From Bretschneidera sinensis (lineage: Eukaryota > Streptophyta > Magnoliopsida > Brassicales > Akaniaceae), in contig CM043698.1 of the NCBI GenBank assembly GCA_023935145.1, positions 142,642,001 to 142,706,000 on the forward strand: a stretch of DNA of 64,000 nucleotides. Direction: 5' to 3'. The notes under the pieces are model-generated. The model did not search any database and was not told the DNA's origin. It worked only from the letters and a program-made list of their open reading frames with translations. Numbering within the stretch: position 1 is the stretch's first letter; the number at the start of each line of letters is the position of its first letter. This document shows, one piece after another, positions 12,100 through 22,323 of this stretch. The translations under genes were made by a program, and so were the position numbers.

Positions 12100-13600
12100 C
12101 AACTATTCAATTGCAATAGCAAGACTTCATCATATTTGAGGTAAATTTTCAATAAAACTCTTAACTAAATAATTATATTGTTTGAATTAAGTTATGAAAT
12201 AGTAAGATTTATGAAAATTTATAATTAGGTGTTGGTAATCAGCAATCTCAAGAAATTGATGAAAGGAGCAGGAAAGACAAGGAGGTGATCCACATGTAGC
12301 TTTAAGTGCTATATGGTGAGTTAGATTTACTTTTAGTAATTGAGAACAATAAAAATATGAATTTATGATATTTGAATAAATGGTTGAATTATAATGACTT
12401 AATGATGTATTTTCCGTTAAGTATGATAATGATTGATTTATTTATTAGAGATTAAGCAATATTTTGAATATTAATTATATAAGAATTTATGTTTTAAAAA
12501 ATAATGGATTAATGAAAAATATACTGAGAAGTTATATGAAATTTATGAAAATATGATTGAAAAATTGATATGACATATGAGGAGACAATTTAATAAATAT
12601 GATAAAAATAATAATTTTGAGAAAGAGCTAGATAGTTGAATTGAATGCTTTGATGTATGCTTGCTTGCATACTATTGCTCATATGCATGAAATGGAAGAC
12701 CATGAAGGCAGCTAGTTTGGCTAAGAAGACCAAGAAGGTAGTTGGTCTGGCTGAGAAGACCAAGAAGACAGCTGGTCTGGTTGAGAAGACGAAGAAGGTA
12801 GTTGGTCTGGCTGAAACATGTTGACATGTGGGAAGACTTTCCCAGATGATAATATGAAATGATCTGATGAGAAAGAAAATTTAAATTCATGCATTATATT
12901 TGTTTAAAATATTTATTATTAATGACTGATATGCTAAAAAATCACTTTTAAGTATTAAATGATTGATAGATAGATGAGTCTCATAATGAGACAATTTTGA
13001 TGATAGATAAATAGAAAGGATGACATAATAAAGAATTATATTATTGATTGTTTATATAATGTGAACTTTATGATGATGTTGAATTGAAAATATTAAGTTG
13101 ATAAAATATATGAGATATATGTATTGAAAGAAGATAGCTTGATAATTTATTTATTAAGAGAAATTGATAAATGATTGAATTAGAATATGAGAAGAGATAG
13201 ATAGTTAATTATGCTGGTTTAACAATAAATGAATATAACTAGAAGTATAAAAATCGAGTACTTTTAGTAAATTTAATTCATTGAGCTTATGAAGCTCACT
13301 CCTCATTGTTAAATAATTTCAGGTAGCGGATAGAACAGATGGATTTGTGAGCTGAGATTCAAATTGAGCTATTATCTGTAAGTCTCGTGGTCCACATCCT
13401 TATACTAATAGAAGAAATTTTTTTTTTGTAACTATTCATGCATAATATGTTGTATATATTGTTTCAGTTGGGATATTAATAATGTAACTCCCTTGTTAGG
13501 GTTGAGGATTAATTTATGTATATATTTTCAGTTGATGCGTATTTTTATATTGTTGCATATATGTGTCATGCCAGGATTTCAAAACGTGACAACACCATCT
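12100..13600 (+). repeat. dispersed repeat, related to 25271-26196 in inverted orientation
   Basis: Several blocks (the ggctgaaacatgttgacatgtgg block near 12809, and the ttcattgagcttatgaagctcac and aatttcaggtag blocks near 13278-13326) match the reverse complement of 25271-26196. Around 13558-13645 there is a tgtcatgccaggatt...cgtgacaac stretch followed by a decayed tggtatcagagc-like site (gttgttacatagagc). That hints at a gypsy LTR with its primer site. Family and exact borders are unresolved. Confidence 0.5.
12695..12814. repeat. 30 bp minisatellite, four copies
   Basis: Four head-to-tail 30-base units starting at 12695, 12725, 12755 and 12785 (gaagaccaagaaggtagttg then gtctggctga), differing by a few bases. 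The period is a multiple of three, which is why both strands appear open here. Confidence 0.9.
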
Positions 13601-13823
13601 TGGGGTTGACCAACTCGGGATGAGTTGTTACATAGAGCTTTCAACTAAATCTACAATTTCATAAGATTACAACTTTTATCAGCTTATTTTAATGCTTGAT
13701 CTTCATGTAGAGTGGGGCCAAAGCTAGTCTTCAAAACTTAAGATAACTAAAATGTTTTTGCAATAGTTTAGGGAGGCTAGGGCACCCTTGCCAGCCCCCT
13801 TTAGCTCCGCCCTTGTGCACCTC

Positions 13824-14176
13824 CAATTTGTGGACTAACATTGCTAACAACAATATTAGCCAGTGAAACCACAGCCATGAGAAAGATGGAAGAAATTTGG
13901 GCCCGCTTGATGAATGATGATTTCAAAAGTTGATTTGTGTAACTATATCGAAGGACTTCGGTGTTTTTAAATTACATAATGACATTGCAAGAGAATTGCA
14001 TGCAAGTAGATCTTCCCAAACACAAAAGATAAAACAAAAAAGATGTCAAAATTATTTGTTGCACTAAGGAGACATGTTCTAATTTTAGATGATAATTGGG
14101 AATCATTTGTTTTGAAGATTATAGCTAGACATTCCCTAAACCTACATCAACTAATGAGTGTAAATTTGTACTAACT
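13824..14176 (+). pseudogene. NBS part of NLR relic A after the insertion
   Basis: Aligns with 34085-34510 of relic C. It has the GETT-like linker, then a deletion that removes the P-loop, then ttacataatgacattgcaagagaattg, then a block resembling LILDD.W (near 14090-14105), and ends in a TNECKF-like segment. Several frameshifts are present. Confidence 0.75.
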
Positions 14177-14579
14177 TGATACGAAGGAATTTTAAGTAAA
14201 GAAAGAAATATGCTGGTAGGAAGGAATTTTAAATAAAGAAGGGAACGGCAGAAGGATGGAACTATTTGTGAATAAAAAAACATATCTTATTGAACTCATT
14301 CAGGCTATAAATAGCCATACCACTCGTAGGGAAAGTAACAACAATGCTAAAGAATAGGAAATGCTGAAAATTAGGAAAAAGAATAGCACCCACTATGCTA
14401 CTCAAAATAGACTCAACAAACACCGACTCAAACAAATTAGACCAAGTCTTCCATCCACTATGCCACTCAAAGCTGACTCAATAACAGACTCAACAATACT
14501 AACTAAACAACAAATTAGACCAAGTTTTCCATCTTGCCACTGGTGCATGCATAGCATGCATGAAAAATGACACATATCA
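14177..14579 (-). repeat. 3' LTR of the chromovirus
   Basis: Plus-strand ends tgatacgaagg and gacacatatca form an inverted repeat. Its first 150 or so bases match 19002-19155. The neighbouring ttcgcccccgctta (14580 on) is the complement of a purine-rich tract, confirming this is the 3' LTR in minus orientation. Confidence 0.85.
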
Positions 14580-14626
14580 TTCGCCCCCGCTTAAGGATCC
14601 TTGTCCACAAGGATAAAATCAGGATA

Positions 14627-15705
14627 TTACTTGGTGAAACGCCACTCATTCTCCTAGGTTGCGTCTTCTGCTGGTACATCGACCCATTTCACCTGGATTT
14701 CAGATTTTGGGCGGTATTTACCCTTGCGGATCACACATCTATCTAAGACGACTTCGAGTTGTGGAAGGACATTCGAAGTATCCGAGACAGGGGGAAGTTG
14801 GGTAGACATTGAAGTGATTGAACCCAAATGCTTCCTTAACAAACTGACATGAAACACATCATGAATTTGAGAACCAGAAGGCAAAGCCAGCTTATAAGCC
14901 ACCAGACCAACTTTCTCAATGACTTTGTATGGACCAAAGAAACGTGGGGCGAGCTTCATGGAGGCCCGAAAAGCCACAGAAGTCTGTCTATAGGGCTGGA
15001 GTTTCAAATACACATAATCTCCTATAAGGAACGAGACCTCACGCTGGTGTTGGTCTGCTTGACATTTCATCCGGTCTTAAGCTAGCAGAAGGTTATGTCA
15101 CAGCTCACGTAGGATGGCATCTTGGTCACGTAGGTACTCATCTACTGCTTGGACGCGAGAAGTGCCTAGTATATAAGCCAGTAGAGTTGGAGGCGGAATG
15201 CCGTAAACAGCTTCGAAGGGTGTCATCTTGGTGGAGGAGTGAGTTGAAGTGTTGTAGCTGAACTCGGCCCAGGGAATCAATTCGAGCCATTTCGCGACTG
15301 GTCCCCTGCAAAACATCGTAAATATTGCTCCAAAGTTCGATTGACAACTTCTGTTTGGCTGTCGGATTGGGGATGGTAACTTGAGCTCATACACAACTTG
15401 GTTCCCTGCAGCTGGAACAATGTTCGCCAAAAGGAGTTGATAAACACCTTGTCCTGATCGCTAACGATCGATGTCGGAATACCGTGCAGGCGAACCACGT
15501 TGGCAACAAATGCCTTGGCGACCATTACAGCAGTAAATGGGTGCTTCAAGGCTACGAAGTGAGCATATTTTGTCAATCGGTGGATGACTACCATGATGGC
15601 AGTATATCCATTAGAAGATGGTAACCCCTCAATAAAGTCCATCGAGACATCAATCAACATTTGAGTAGGGACGGGTAGCGGCTGAAGCAACCCCGCCGGC
15701 TTCAT
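14627..15705 (-). pseudogene. integrase and chromodomain of the chromovirus
   Basis: Segments 15705-15277 and 15430-15098 (two frames) give the integrase core: VSMDFIEGLPSS, VIHRLTKYAHF, IPTSIVSDQDKVF, and the SSYHPQSDSQTEVVNRTLEQ block holding the third catalytic residue. Segment 15070-14654 gives the C-terminal part: GDYVYLKLQPYRQ, LAPRFFGPYKVIEKVG and FHVSLLRKHLG. It ends in a chromodomain (VLDRCVIRKGK, EIQVKWV, EDAT*EN-EW), where the conserved Trp codon is now a TAG stop near 14651. Chromodomains steer integration to particular chromatin. Frameshifts make it inactive. Confidence 0.85.
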
Positions 15706-16022
15706 ACAATCGGTTTTGAACCGTTAACAGACATCACATTGTTGCAAAAAATCCTTCGCCATCTAGTGCATATTAGACCAAAAAAAAATCTATTTGATAC
15801 GGGAGAGGGTTTTATGAAACTCTAAGTGCCCACCTATGGGTGACTCATGGCAGTCAACCATTATCTTCAGAATCAAGGGTGAGGTGGGGCTCAAATAAAC
15901 TTTGTCTCTTTTGAACCATACTCCATCACATTGGAACAGCTGGTGGGCGGCTTAAGAGGGGTTTCTTTATAATAATTCTTCATAAAATGAGTCCTGCTGG
16001 ACTTTCTTTGAAGCATTGGGCA

Positions 16023-17216
16023 CTAATCTGCACATAGTTGAGAAATGGATAAAAATTGAAATTCAACTACACATGACAAAGAATCTGCACCTTGATTTTC
16101 AGGCCCACATTTATACTCGATTTCATAATCATAACCAAGTATTTTTGGCAGCCATCGTGTTTGTGCTGGCGTAGTAATTCGTTGCTCTAATAGGTACTTG
16201 AGACTTTTTTGGTAAGTGCAGACTCTGAATGGTTTCCCAAGCAAGTATGGACGCCATTTCTTGATTGCTTTGACTATAGCCAACATTTCTTTCTCATAGA
16301 TGGACAATGCCAAGGCCGAACCTTTCAATGCTTCACTAAAATACGCCACTGGTCAATTTTGTTGGATAAGAATCGCACTGAGTCCGATTCCACTGGCATA
16401 GCATTCAATCACGAATCGATGAGTAAAATCGGGAAGGCGTAAAATTTGTGGTGATGTCAATGCCTCTTTTAATTGTTTGAAGGCCATCTCTGCTACCTCA
16501 TTCCATTGAAATCCATCCATGCTCAAGAGACGGGTCAGAGGAGCTGCTATACATTCGAAATGACGGATAAATTTCCAGTAGTAGCCTGCTAAACTGAGGA
16601 ACCTACAGACCCCCTTAGTTGTTGTTAGTGTTGGCCACTCAATGACAGCTTGTATTTTAGTTGGATCCACCGATACCCCTTGCTCCGAAATTACGTGACC
16701 CAAGTAGTCAACCTGTAAAACTCTGAATCGACATTTTGACTCTTTTGCAAATAAATTGTTAGTTGACAGGATCTATAGAACAATTTGCAAATGTGTGAGA
16801 TGGTCTTCCCATGATTGAGAATACACTAGAATGTCATCAAAGAAAACCAAAATAAATTTCCGGAGATAGGGACGAAAGAGATCGTTCATGAGACTTTGGA
16901 AGGTTGTTGGTGCGTTAGTGAGGCAAAATAGTATCACAATAAACTCGTAATGCCCTTAATACGTCCGGAATGCAGTTTTAGGTATGTTATCTTCTTGCAC
17001 GCAGATTTGATGATATCTAGACCGTAAATCCAATTTGGAGTAAAATTTGGCACCGTGGAGCTCATCTAATAGTTCATCGATAATAGGAATTGGATACTTA
17101 TCTTTAACTATGATGTTCTTTAGAGCTCGGTAATCCACACAAAATCGCCAAGCTCCATCTGCTTTCTTTACTAATAGAACTGGGGACGAGAACGGGCTGT
17201 GGCTTGGCCGTATCAA
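16023..17216 (-). pseudogene. reverse transcriptase and RNase H of the chromovirus
   Basis: 17216-16956 encodes [19 protein letters not shown], the VDYRALKNI block and [14 protein letters not shown] (RT first half). The catalytic FFDDILVYS region lies near 16830, outside the long open frames. 16703-16353 gives GHVISEQGVSVDPTKIQA and the connection domain. 16349-16023 gives RNase H (SIYEKEMLAIVKAIKKWRPYL). Several frame changes separate these parts. Confidence 0.85.
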
Positions 17217-17496
17217 ACCAGATTGCGAAAGTTCTTTTATTATTTTTTATATCTCGGTTTTATGGTAGTAAGGGTATCGATATGGCCTCACACTTACTGG
17301 TCCCGCGGTCGGCTGCAATGGAATGTGATGGTCCTGTGACCGCATTGGAGGCAAACTAGTAGGCTATTTAAATACTTACGAGAATTCAGCTAGGAGTTGG
17401 GCCATCTCCGGTGGTTAGGAATTTGGTTGGCTGCTGCTGTTGGAAGGAATCATTTGAAGGAATAGCCCAGTGCCTTGTAATCCATTGAATTCTTTG

Positions 17497-17870
17497 TCAG
17501 TTAAGGCTTCGATGCCAGTTCGTCCCAACCCCTAGAATGTGTGGGAAGTTCCTACCACGTTGAAGTTCATGGTTAGCTGCTTGTAGTCCGTCTCGATGGG
17601 TTCGAGAGTTGCAAGCCATTGCACTCCCAATACCAACTGGCATGCTGCGACAGGAAGAATGTAGTAGTTGGCAGTGACGGGAAGTCCTTGAATGGTGAGG
17701 GTGAGCGCCCGACATTGTCCAACACATTCTATCTTCTCTCGGTTAGGAACCATGACTTGGAATTTCTTATCCTGGATTATTGGTAACCCAAACTTAGAGA
17801 CGATTGCCTGATCAATGAAGTTGTGAGTGCTGCCCCCGTCTATTAGCACCGTTACATTCTTGTTTTTCAA
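17497..17870 (-). pseudogene. aspartic protease of the chromovirus
   Basis: The reading NVTVLIDGGSTHNFID contains the gypsy protease active site; the family has D(S/T/G)G-(A/S)-(T/S), so the catalytic Asp is present. The later VLGVQWLATL block is the usual second conserved strand. An overlapping frame at 17497-17727 is a shadow. Confidence 0.8.
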
Positions 17871-17889
17871 CTTGCCAAGGACGTGTATG

Positions 17890-18976
17890 GTTTATGGGTG
17901 TTCGGTACCTGCGATCGCATGAAAAGAAATTTAGGGTATGGCTTCATGGTGTTCCCGTTCTGGTTGAACGCCCTCAACATCCTTGATGCCCATATGGGGT
18001 GAGTCCTCGATCATAAATAATTGCGGTCGTTCGCAACAATGGCCTGGAACGAACTTCTCGTCACAATAATAGCATAACCCCTTCTCTTAACGTTCTCGTG
18101 CCTCTTGATTGGTGATTCGACGGAAGGTTGCTGGTTGAGTATTGGAACTTTGTTTTATGCGCTGGGTTGGTGGAGGTCCTAGCACACCAGCTATTAGGTT
18201 GGGTGAGGCCTTTGGTGTCAGAAAGGCTGGTTGGAAACAGAGTTGTTGGTTTGGTCTCTTTTGCAGCTGGTTGCATTCTTCGATTAGCCAAGCCACTCCT
18301 ATTGTATTTGCCAAGGTTCTGGGTTGTTTAAATTTTACGTCTATGCGAATATCGTCTCAGAGTCCTGCAATAAAACAACCTATTAGAAAATTTTTGGGCA
18401 GGCCGTCAACTCGGTGGGAAAGCTTTTCAAAAGCTTCTTGATAAGCTACTACAGTGGTGGTTTGTTAAAGGCGAGTCAGAGCTTCTGACGGGTCCTCGTA
18501 GTCGGTTGGACCAAATTAGAGTTGTACAGCCTTAGTGAACTCATCCCATGTGAGTGGTCCGCGAAATTTGGTCAACCACCTGTGCCATACAGGGCAATGC
18601 CTTCTAAATGGAAGGAGGGCAACTGAACTTATTGGTCTGGTGCAATGTTCTTGAAATCAAAGTATTGTTCTGCCTTGTAAATCCATTCGGTTGGGTCGTC
18701 TCCGTTAAACTTTGGGAAGGACAACTTGAGGTGTTGATGAGGGTGGTCAATGGTGGTGTTAGAACGAGAAGTATGTGGGTGTGAGGATTCGTCACATGCA
18801 CATGGGTTGGTTTCGGGAGAGCTAGTATTTTGGCTACGGGAGACTCGAAGAGCTTGAAGCTCGATTAACACCGCTTGTAAGGCTGCGTTCACCTGATCGA
18901 AACTGGTCTTGTGTCGTGCCAAGATTTCGTTGACATCGTTGCGGAATTCTGCATTCGTTTTGCCGCGAGTGTCCAT
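17890..18976 (-). pseudogene. gag of the chromovirus
   Basis: Starts at ATG 18976 (MDTRGKTNAEFRND...), followed by a coiled region and the conserved LKLSFPKFNGDDPTEWIYKA, then EQYFDF. Later segments near 18400-18550 read like the remaining gag core and those near 18060-18090 like a zinc-knuckle area, in shifting frames. It would form the particle shell; here it is broken. Confidence 0.8.
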
Positions 18977-18988
18977 GGTCAGAACAGT

Positions 18989-19000
18989 GCTCTGATACCA
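18989..19000 (-). other. primer binding site, initiator-Met tRNA type
   Basis: The plus-strand gctctgatacca is the complement of TGGTATCAGAGC, one base from the 5' LTR edge at 19002. Confidence 0.9.
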
Positions 19001-19001
19001 C

Positions 19002-19155
19002 TGATACGAAGGAATTTTAAGTAAAGAAAGAAATATGCTGATATGAAGGAATTTTAAATAAAGAAAGGAATAGGAGGAGGAAGGGACTGTTTGTGAATAA
19101 AACTGCATATCTTATTGAACTCATTCAGGCTATATATAGCCATACCACTCGCATC
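19002..19155 (-). repeat. truncated 5' LTR of the chromovirus
   Basis: Matches the first part of 14177-14579 but stops at about 19155, where NLR sequence (tctcgaaaagtaatgataag) begins. The upstream portion of the LTR, including its promoter start, is gone. Confidence 0.8.
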
Positions 19156-20300
19156 TCGAAAAGTAATGATAAGTTTGACAAATTAATTTGGATCATAGTG
19201 TCAAAGGATATCGATGTTATAAACAGGGACAAAACCAGAAATTATAACTCGGAGACGAATAGTTTATGAAAATTAAAATGATATATTTTTGTTTTCAAAA
19301 GATATATCACTTTTATTTTTAAAAAATAAATAAATAAACAAAACTATTAGCTGATAACAAACATATGTTCTTATAACAAAAGATATGCACTTCTGTTTTT
19401 ATATGACAAAATAAATGAGAAATGTTTCTTTTTCTAATAACTTGATAAAATTTTCACATTTCTACTTAAATATTAATATCAAAAGTTCAAACAGAGAGTA
19501 GATATAGTTTATATATAAGGTCAAATACTAATTAATAATTAAGCAGGTAATTAAAAAAATTAGAAAATAAAAATCCAATAAAAACAACTAAAAATTTACA
19601 TATATAGTATATTTAAGTAGTATAATTATTATTAATTAAAATTAAGAACAATTATTAGAGAAAAGAAGGGAAAAAAAAAAGAAAAAATACCCACAATCAT
19701 TTTCAATTTAACGAAGTTTGAAAACTATAAATGAAAGCTCAAACAGATTCAATATTTAATAATTATTATACATTGATATTCAAAATTACTTCTGAATTAT
19801 CTTAAGGATGCTATTTTTTTATACTCTCGTTAGAAACTCACAAAGAATGAAAAAAAAAAAACTAATGAAATGTGCTAAGAGTGGGAATATGGGATTTGAG
19901 ACGAGTTAAAAGTTACTGCAAAAAAAATTTAATTAAGCTTCTAATTATAGTTACCTTTGTTAAGTAACCATTGATGTTAACTTCCTAGGGGCTAAAGAAA
20001 GAAAATAATTTTTTTTAATTTATTGGGGGTTAACCTCCATTATACAATCTAAAACTTCGAATAATGTAGTAATATAAAGAAGATAATTTCTCAAATTTTT
20101 TTGGGAAAGGCGACTGAACCCATCGGCCTTAGTGGCTTTATCCCCATCCGTTATGAAACTACAACATGGCATATGGGAGATATGTGCTAATTCTTGATGA
20201 TTCGTGAGAAGCATTGGATGTAGAGACTGTAGGTGTTCCTCAACCTACTCCAGCTAATGAGTGTAAATTATTGTTGACTACTTGATCAATTGAAGTTGGT
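19156..20300 (+). pseudogene. NLR relic B (NBS fragment), split by a hAT-like insertion
   Basis: 19156-19223 matches relic C at about 34235-34300 (SDKFDELIWVISKDDDVI). After the insertion 19224-20149 the NBS resumes (gttatgaaactacaacatgg). A deletion then leads to GRYVLILDD (near 20167-20193), followed by an ETVGVPQPTPANECKLLLTT block up to about 20300. The Trp after LDD is altered to a stop (ttcgtgag). It lacks the P-loop and everything after RNBS-B, so it is a short dead fragment of a second gene copy. Confidence 0.8.
19224..20149. mobile_element. hAT-like non-autonomous element in NLR relic B, 926 bp
   Basis: The left terminus cagggacaaaacca and the inverted right terminus gggataaagcca agree at 10 of 12 central bases. 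It is flanked by gttataaa (19216-19223) and gttatgaa (20150-20157), an 8 bp duplication with one mismatch. NLR sequence is continuous across it when it is left out. No ORF of note. Confidence 0.7.
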
Positions 20301-20680
20301 TGGCGGATGGATTCTAGTGGTCATTTGGTCAAATCGAATTATCGCTGCATTTTAGTCAAGTAACTAAGAAAATTTAATTCAAATGACCATTTACGGAACT
20401 AATGGGAGTTAATTGGAGACTTATTTAACCAAATTGAAATTTTAAAGAACAATTTGACCAAACAACCAAATTCTTGAAACTTATTTGATCAAATTGAAAC
20501 ACTAAAAATCAATTTGGTCAAATGATCAAACTATGAAGATCGATTGTGTGATTTAGCTCAAATACCGATATATAAATGGTTAATGTTACTTTCATCTTGT
20601 TTTACCCTCTTGGGTTTTATCTAAGTTGTTGCCCTTTGCGTCTTGAGTATCTTTAACAATACATTAAACAAACTACAGTT
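20301..20680. repeat. degenerate repeats, including a 60 bp tandem pair
   Basis: 20416-20475 and 20476-20535 are two imperfect 60-base copies built from aatttgaccaaa / atttgatcaaat-like motifs. Further atttggtcaaat motifs lie on both sides. No gene is seen. Confidence 0.6.
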
Positions 20681-20757
20681 TAGGAATTTCTTTGAAGATT
20701 TGCCTATTAAAGTAGACAACAGAATATAAATTACAATTTCTTTAACCAAAAACAAAA

Positions 20758-20830
20758 GCGGGGATAGCTCAGTTGGGAGAGCGTTAGACTTAAGATCTAA
20801 AGGTTTCGTATTTGATCCACGTTCACCACA
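20758..20830 (+). pseudogene. tRNA-Phe-derived pseudogene with anticodon TAA
   Basis: 73 bases, same length and frame as the good tRNA-Phe at 43116-43188, with eight substitutions. The anticodon GAA has become TAA. The anticodon stem remains paired because two changes compensate (TTAGA/TCTAA). The T-arm has two mismatches, the B box reads TTTGATC instead of TTCGATC, and acceptor pair 2:71 is C-A. It is most likely a dead copy and not a Leu tRNA. Confidence 0.85.
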
Positions 20831-21561
20831 TTTTTTGATATTCCTCATCTTCAGCATTACAAAACAGAGTGTTTCATGCTTAGCTTAAACGATGTCGCTT
20901 TAGTGCCCTTGTCTACTGTCCAAAGAGTCGAAGAGAATGGGCTGCCATCCTTAGAATGTGGGCCATGCTAAAAGTAACGGTCCCGTCAATCATTAAAATG
21001 GGTTAATTTCTCCAAAATAATTTTTAATTAATTGTAATGTAATAATTTTACAAATTATTTATTAATGTATTCCACCATAAGAAAAAATATAAAGAAAATT
21101 ACAGCTAAATTTATTTTTTTATTATTAAAAATTAAAAACCCATAAAAAATAATATACGAGTAAAAAATTCTTAAAAATTGTTGGATGATCTTCAAATGAT
21201 TTATAGAATTTATTGAGTAATAAATTAATTACGCCTAAATGAATACAAATAAACAGTGAAGTTAACGAAAATCCACCTTATGCTAATAATGCGAAGCACA
21301 AGATTTGTTACAGTAACTAAAAAAAACCCTTAAAAATAGACCAATAATTTAGCTTTTCTTTTTTACCCACATTCTTTTGATTTGAATTGCAAACTTTGAT
21401 TGATGTCATGCTAAAATACTTTCTAGAATGCAACTTCAAGATCAAATACTCAAAATAAACTTCAAGGGCATTTTAACTGTGAATTTCTCACTATTGAATT
21501 TTAACTCAAAACAAGTAACAAAATGAATCTTTCAGCTTTAAACTGGCATCAAGCACTCAGT

Positions 21562-22029
21562 TGTTGATGGAGGTTATGAAAGATTCAAGATCTCTCAATC
21601 ACACGAATTATAAATAGAAACAAAAGAAAACAAGATTTACCTAGGTTCATCCAAGATTAGGGCTAGGTCATGCCAGAAGTTTCTTATTATCAACCTCACA
21701 AATCTCTCTGTTACAATGTATGCTCAGTATATAAAGAGTATTTATATGCAACTTAAGATATTTTAATTAGGTTTCCGTTTTGTTGCAAAACTACGGCTCT
21801 TTATGGGCCCAAGCCCAAACCCGCTAAGCAAAAAACCAGGTCCAACTCATGTATATGGCCCAAAAGTTTCGGAGGCGCTACCTCCTAACCCCTGCCCGCT
21901 CTCCGGAGAGTGGGGCCCCCGCTCGCTCACCGGGGAGCAAGACCCCCGGCCGCTCACCAGAGAGCGGGACTCTTGTTCGTTCGGTGTTTTACAGATCTGG
22001 TTCCGTGAAATATGCACCAACTCTAGCAG
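21562..22029 (-). mobile_element. solo-LTR-like insert
   Basis: Plus-strand ends are tgttgatgg and actctagca, so it has TG...CA termini. On the minus strand a TATA-like box (catataaatactc near 21745) is followed by transcribed-leader-like sequence, as in copia LTRs. Copy 2 of the segmental duplication lacks it. No clean target duplication is visible, so a replacement event is also possible. Confidence 0.5.
21897..21977. repeat. GC-rich 27 bp tandem repeat with a hairpin in each unit
   Basis: Three units start at 21897, 21924 and 21951. Each contains a short inverted repeat: ctctccggagag, then gctc-accggg-gagc, then cgctc-accaga-gagcg. Base composition is far more GC-rich than anything around it. 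Confidence 0.8.
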
Positions 22030-22323
22030 GTTAGGCACCAGTTTTCACAGTCAAGGTATTCAAATTGTTAACACAAACACTCTTCCAAACATGAAACTGA
22101 GGTGAGCATGAGGACATATGAGCATAAGAACAGGCAAGTAAAGCGGTTAAAATACAAATGAATTTTGCTAATACCTCAAGTTCAAAACTTATCATGTCAC
22201 TTCTGTGTACTGTAAGTAACTCTTGCAAAGATATGCCTGATCCATACAGGTTCCTGTATGATTGGTTGGGAGAATATCAATGCAACACCTTAACCATCCC
22301 TATCGCCCGAAATTAAGTTTAGA

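Larger units (their letters stand above)
9896..13815 (+). mobile_element. hAT-like DNA transposon inserted in NLR relic A
   Basis: The left end is caggggtgaaatctgg. The right end, read inward, is CAAGGGCGGAGCTAAAGG; both resemble the CAGGGGCGGAGC termini of plant hAT elements. The flanking 8-mers are ttcacctc (9888-9895) and tgcacctc (13816-13823), a 7/8 match as expected for a hAT target duplication, and the NLR reading resumes directly after it. No transposase ORF is recognisable. The interior holds a microsatellite, a MITE and other repeats, so the element is non-autonomous or much decayed. Strand is arbitrary. Confidence 0.65.
9517..14176 (+). pseudogene. NLR relic A (CC-NBS), split by a hAT-like insertion
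   Basis: Remnant of a CC-NBS-LRR immune receptor of the RPS2/RPS5-like class. From ATG 9517 it encodes a coiled-coil start (GPILTLIKWIVAPVGDC, then LEELNCRKEDLESRI and KEVELWQRNVEKINSEI), closely matching relic C at 33725-34075. The frame stops at 9895, where a transposon (9896-13815) is inserted. The NBS continues at 13816 (LTLLTTILASETT...), but the P-loop segment is deleted: sequence jumps from the EEIWARLMN block to the block after Walker A. The decayed Walker B-like block follows near 14080-14105. The relic ends at 14176 where the chromovirus begins. An open frame from ATG 9391 includes probable intron sequence; 9517 matches relic C. Nonfunctional. Confidence 0.85.
14177..19155 (-). mobile_element. 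Ty3/gypsy chromovirus, minus strand, decayed, 5' LTR truncated
   Basis: Read on the minus strand the order is 5' LTR (19155-19002), tRNA-Met-type primer site, gag, protease, RT, RNase H, integrase with C-terminal chromodomain, polypurine tract, 3' LTR (14579-14177). The 3' LTR is about 403 bases with TGATA...TATCA ends. The 5' LTR keeps only about 154 bases and its outer part is replaced by NLR sequence. Domains are individually clear but carry stops and frameshifts. Flanking DNA on the two sides is not colinear (see findings). Confidence 0.9.

Noticed and set aside
12695..12814. CRISPR-like array of regular repeats
   Set aside because: The 30 bp units abut with no spacers and the sequence is plant nuclear DNA. 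It is a minisatellite.
20758..20830. Functional tRNA-Leu(TAA)
   Set aside because: Identity elements and length are those of tRNA-Phe; there is no long variable arm as required for tRNA-Leu, and the T-arm and acceptor contain mismatches.
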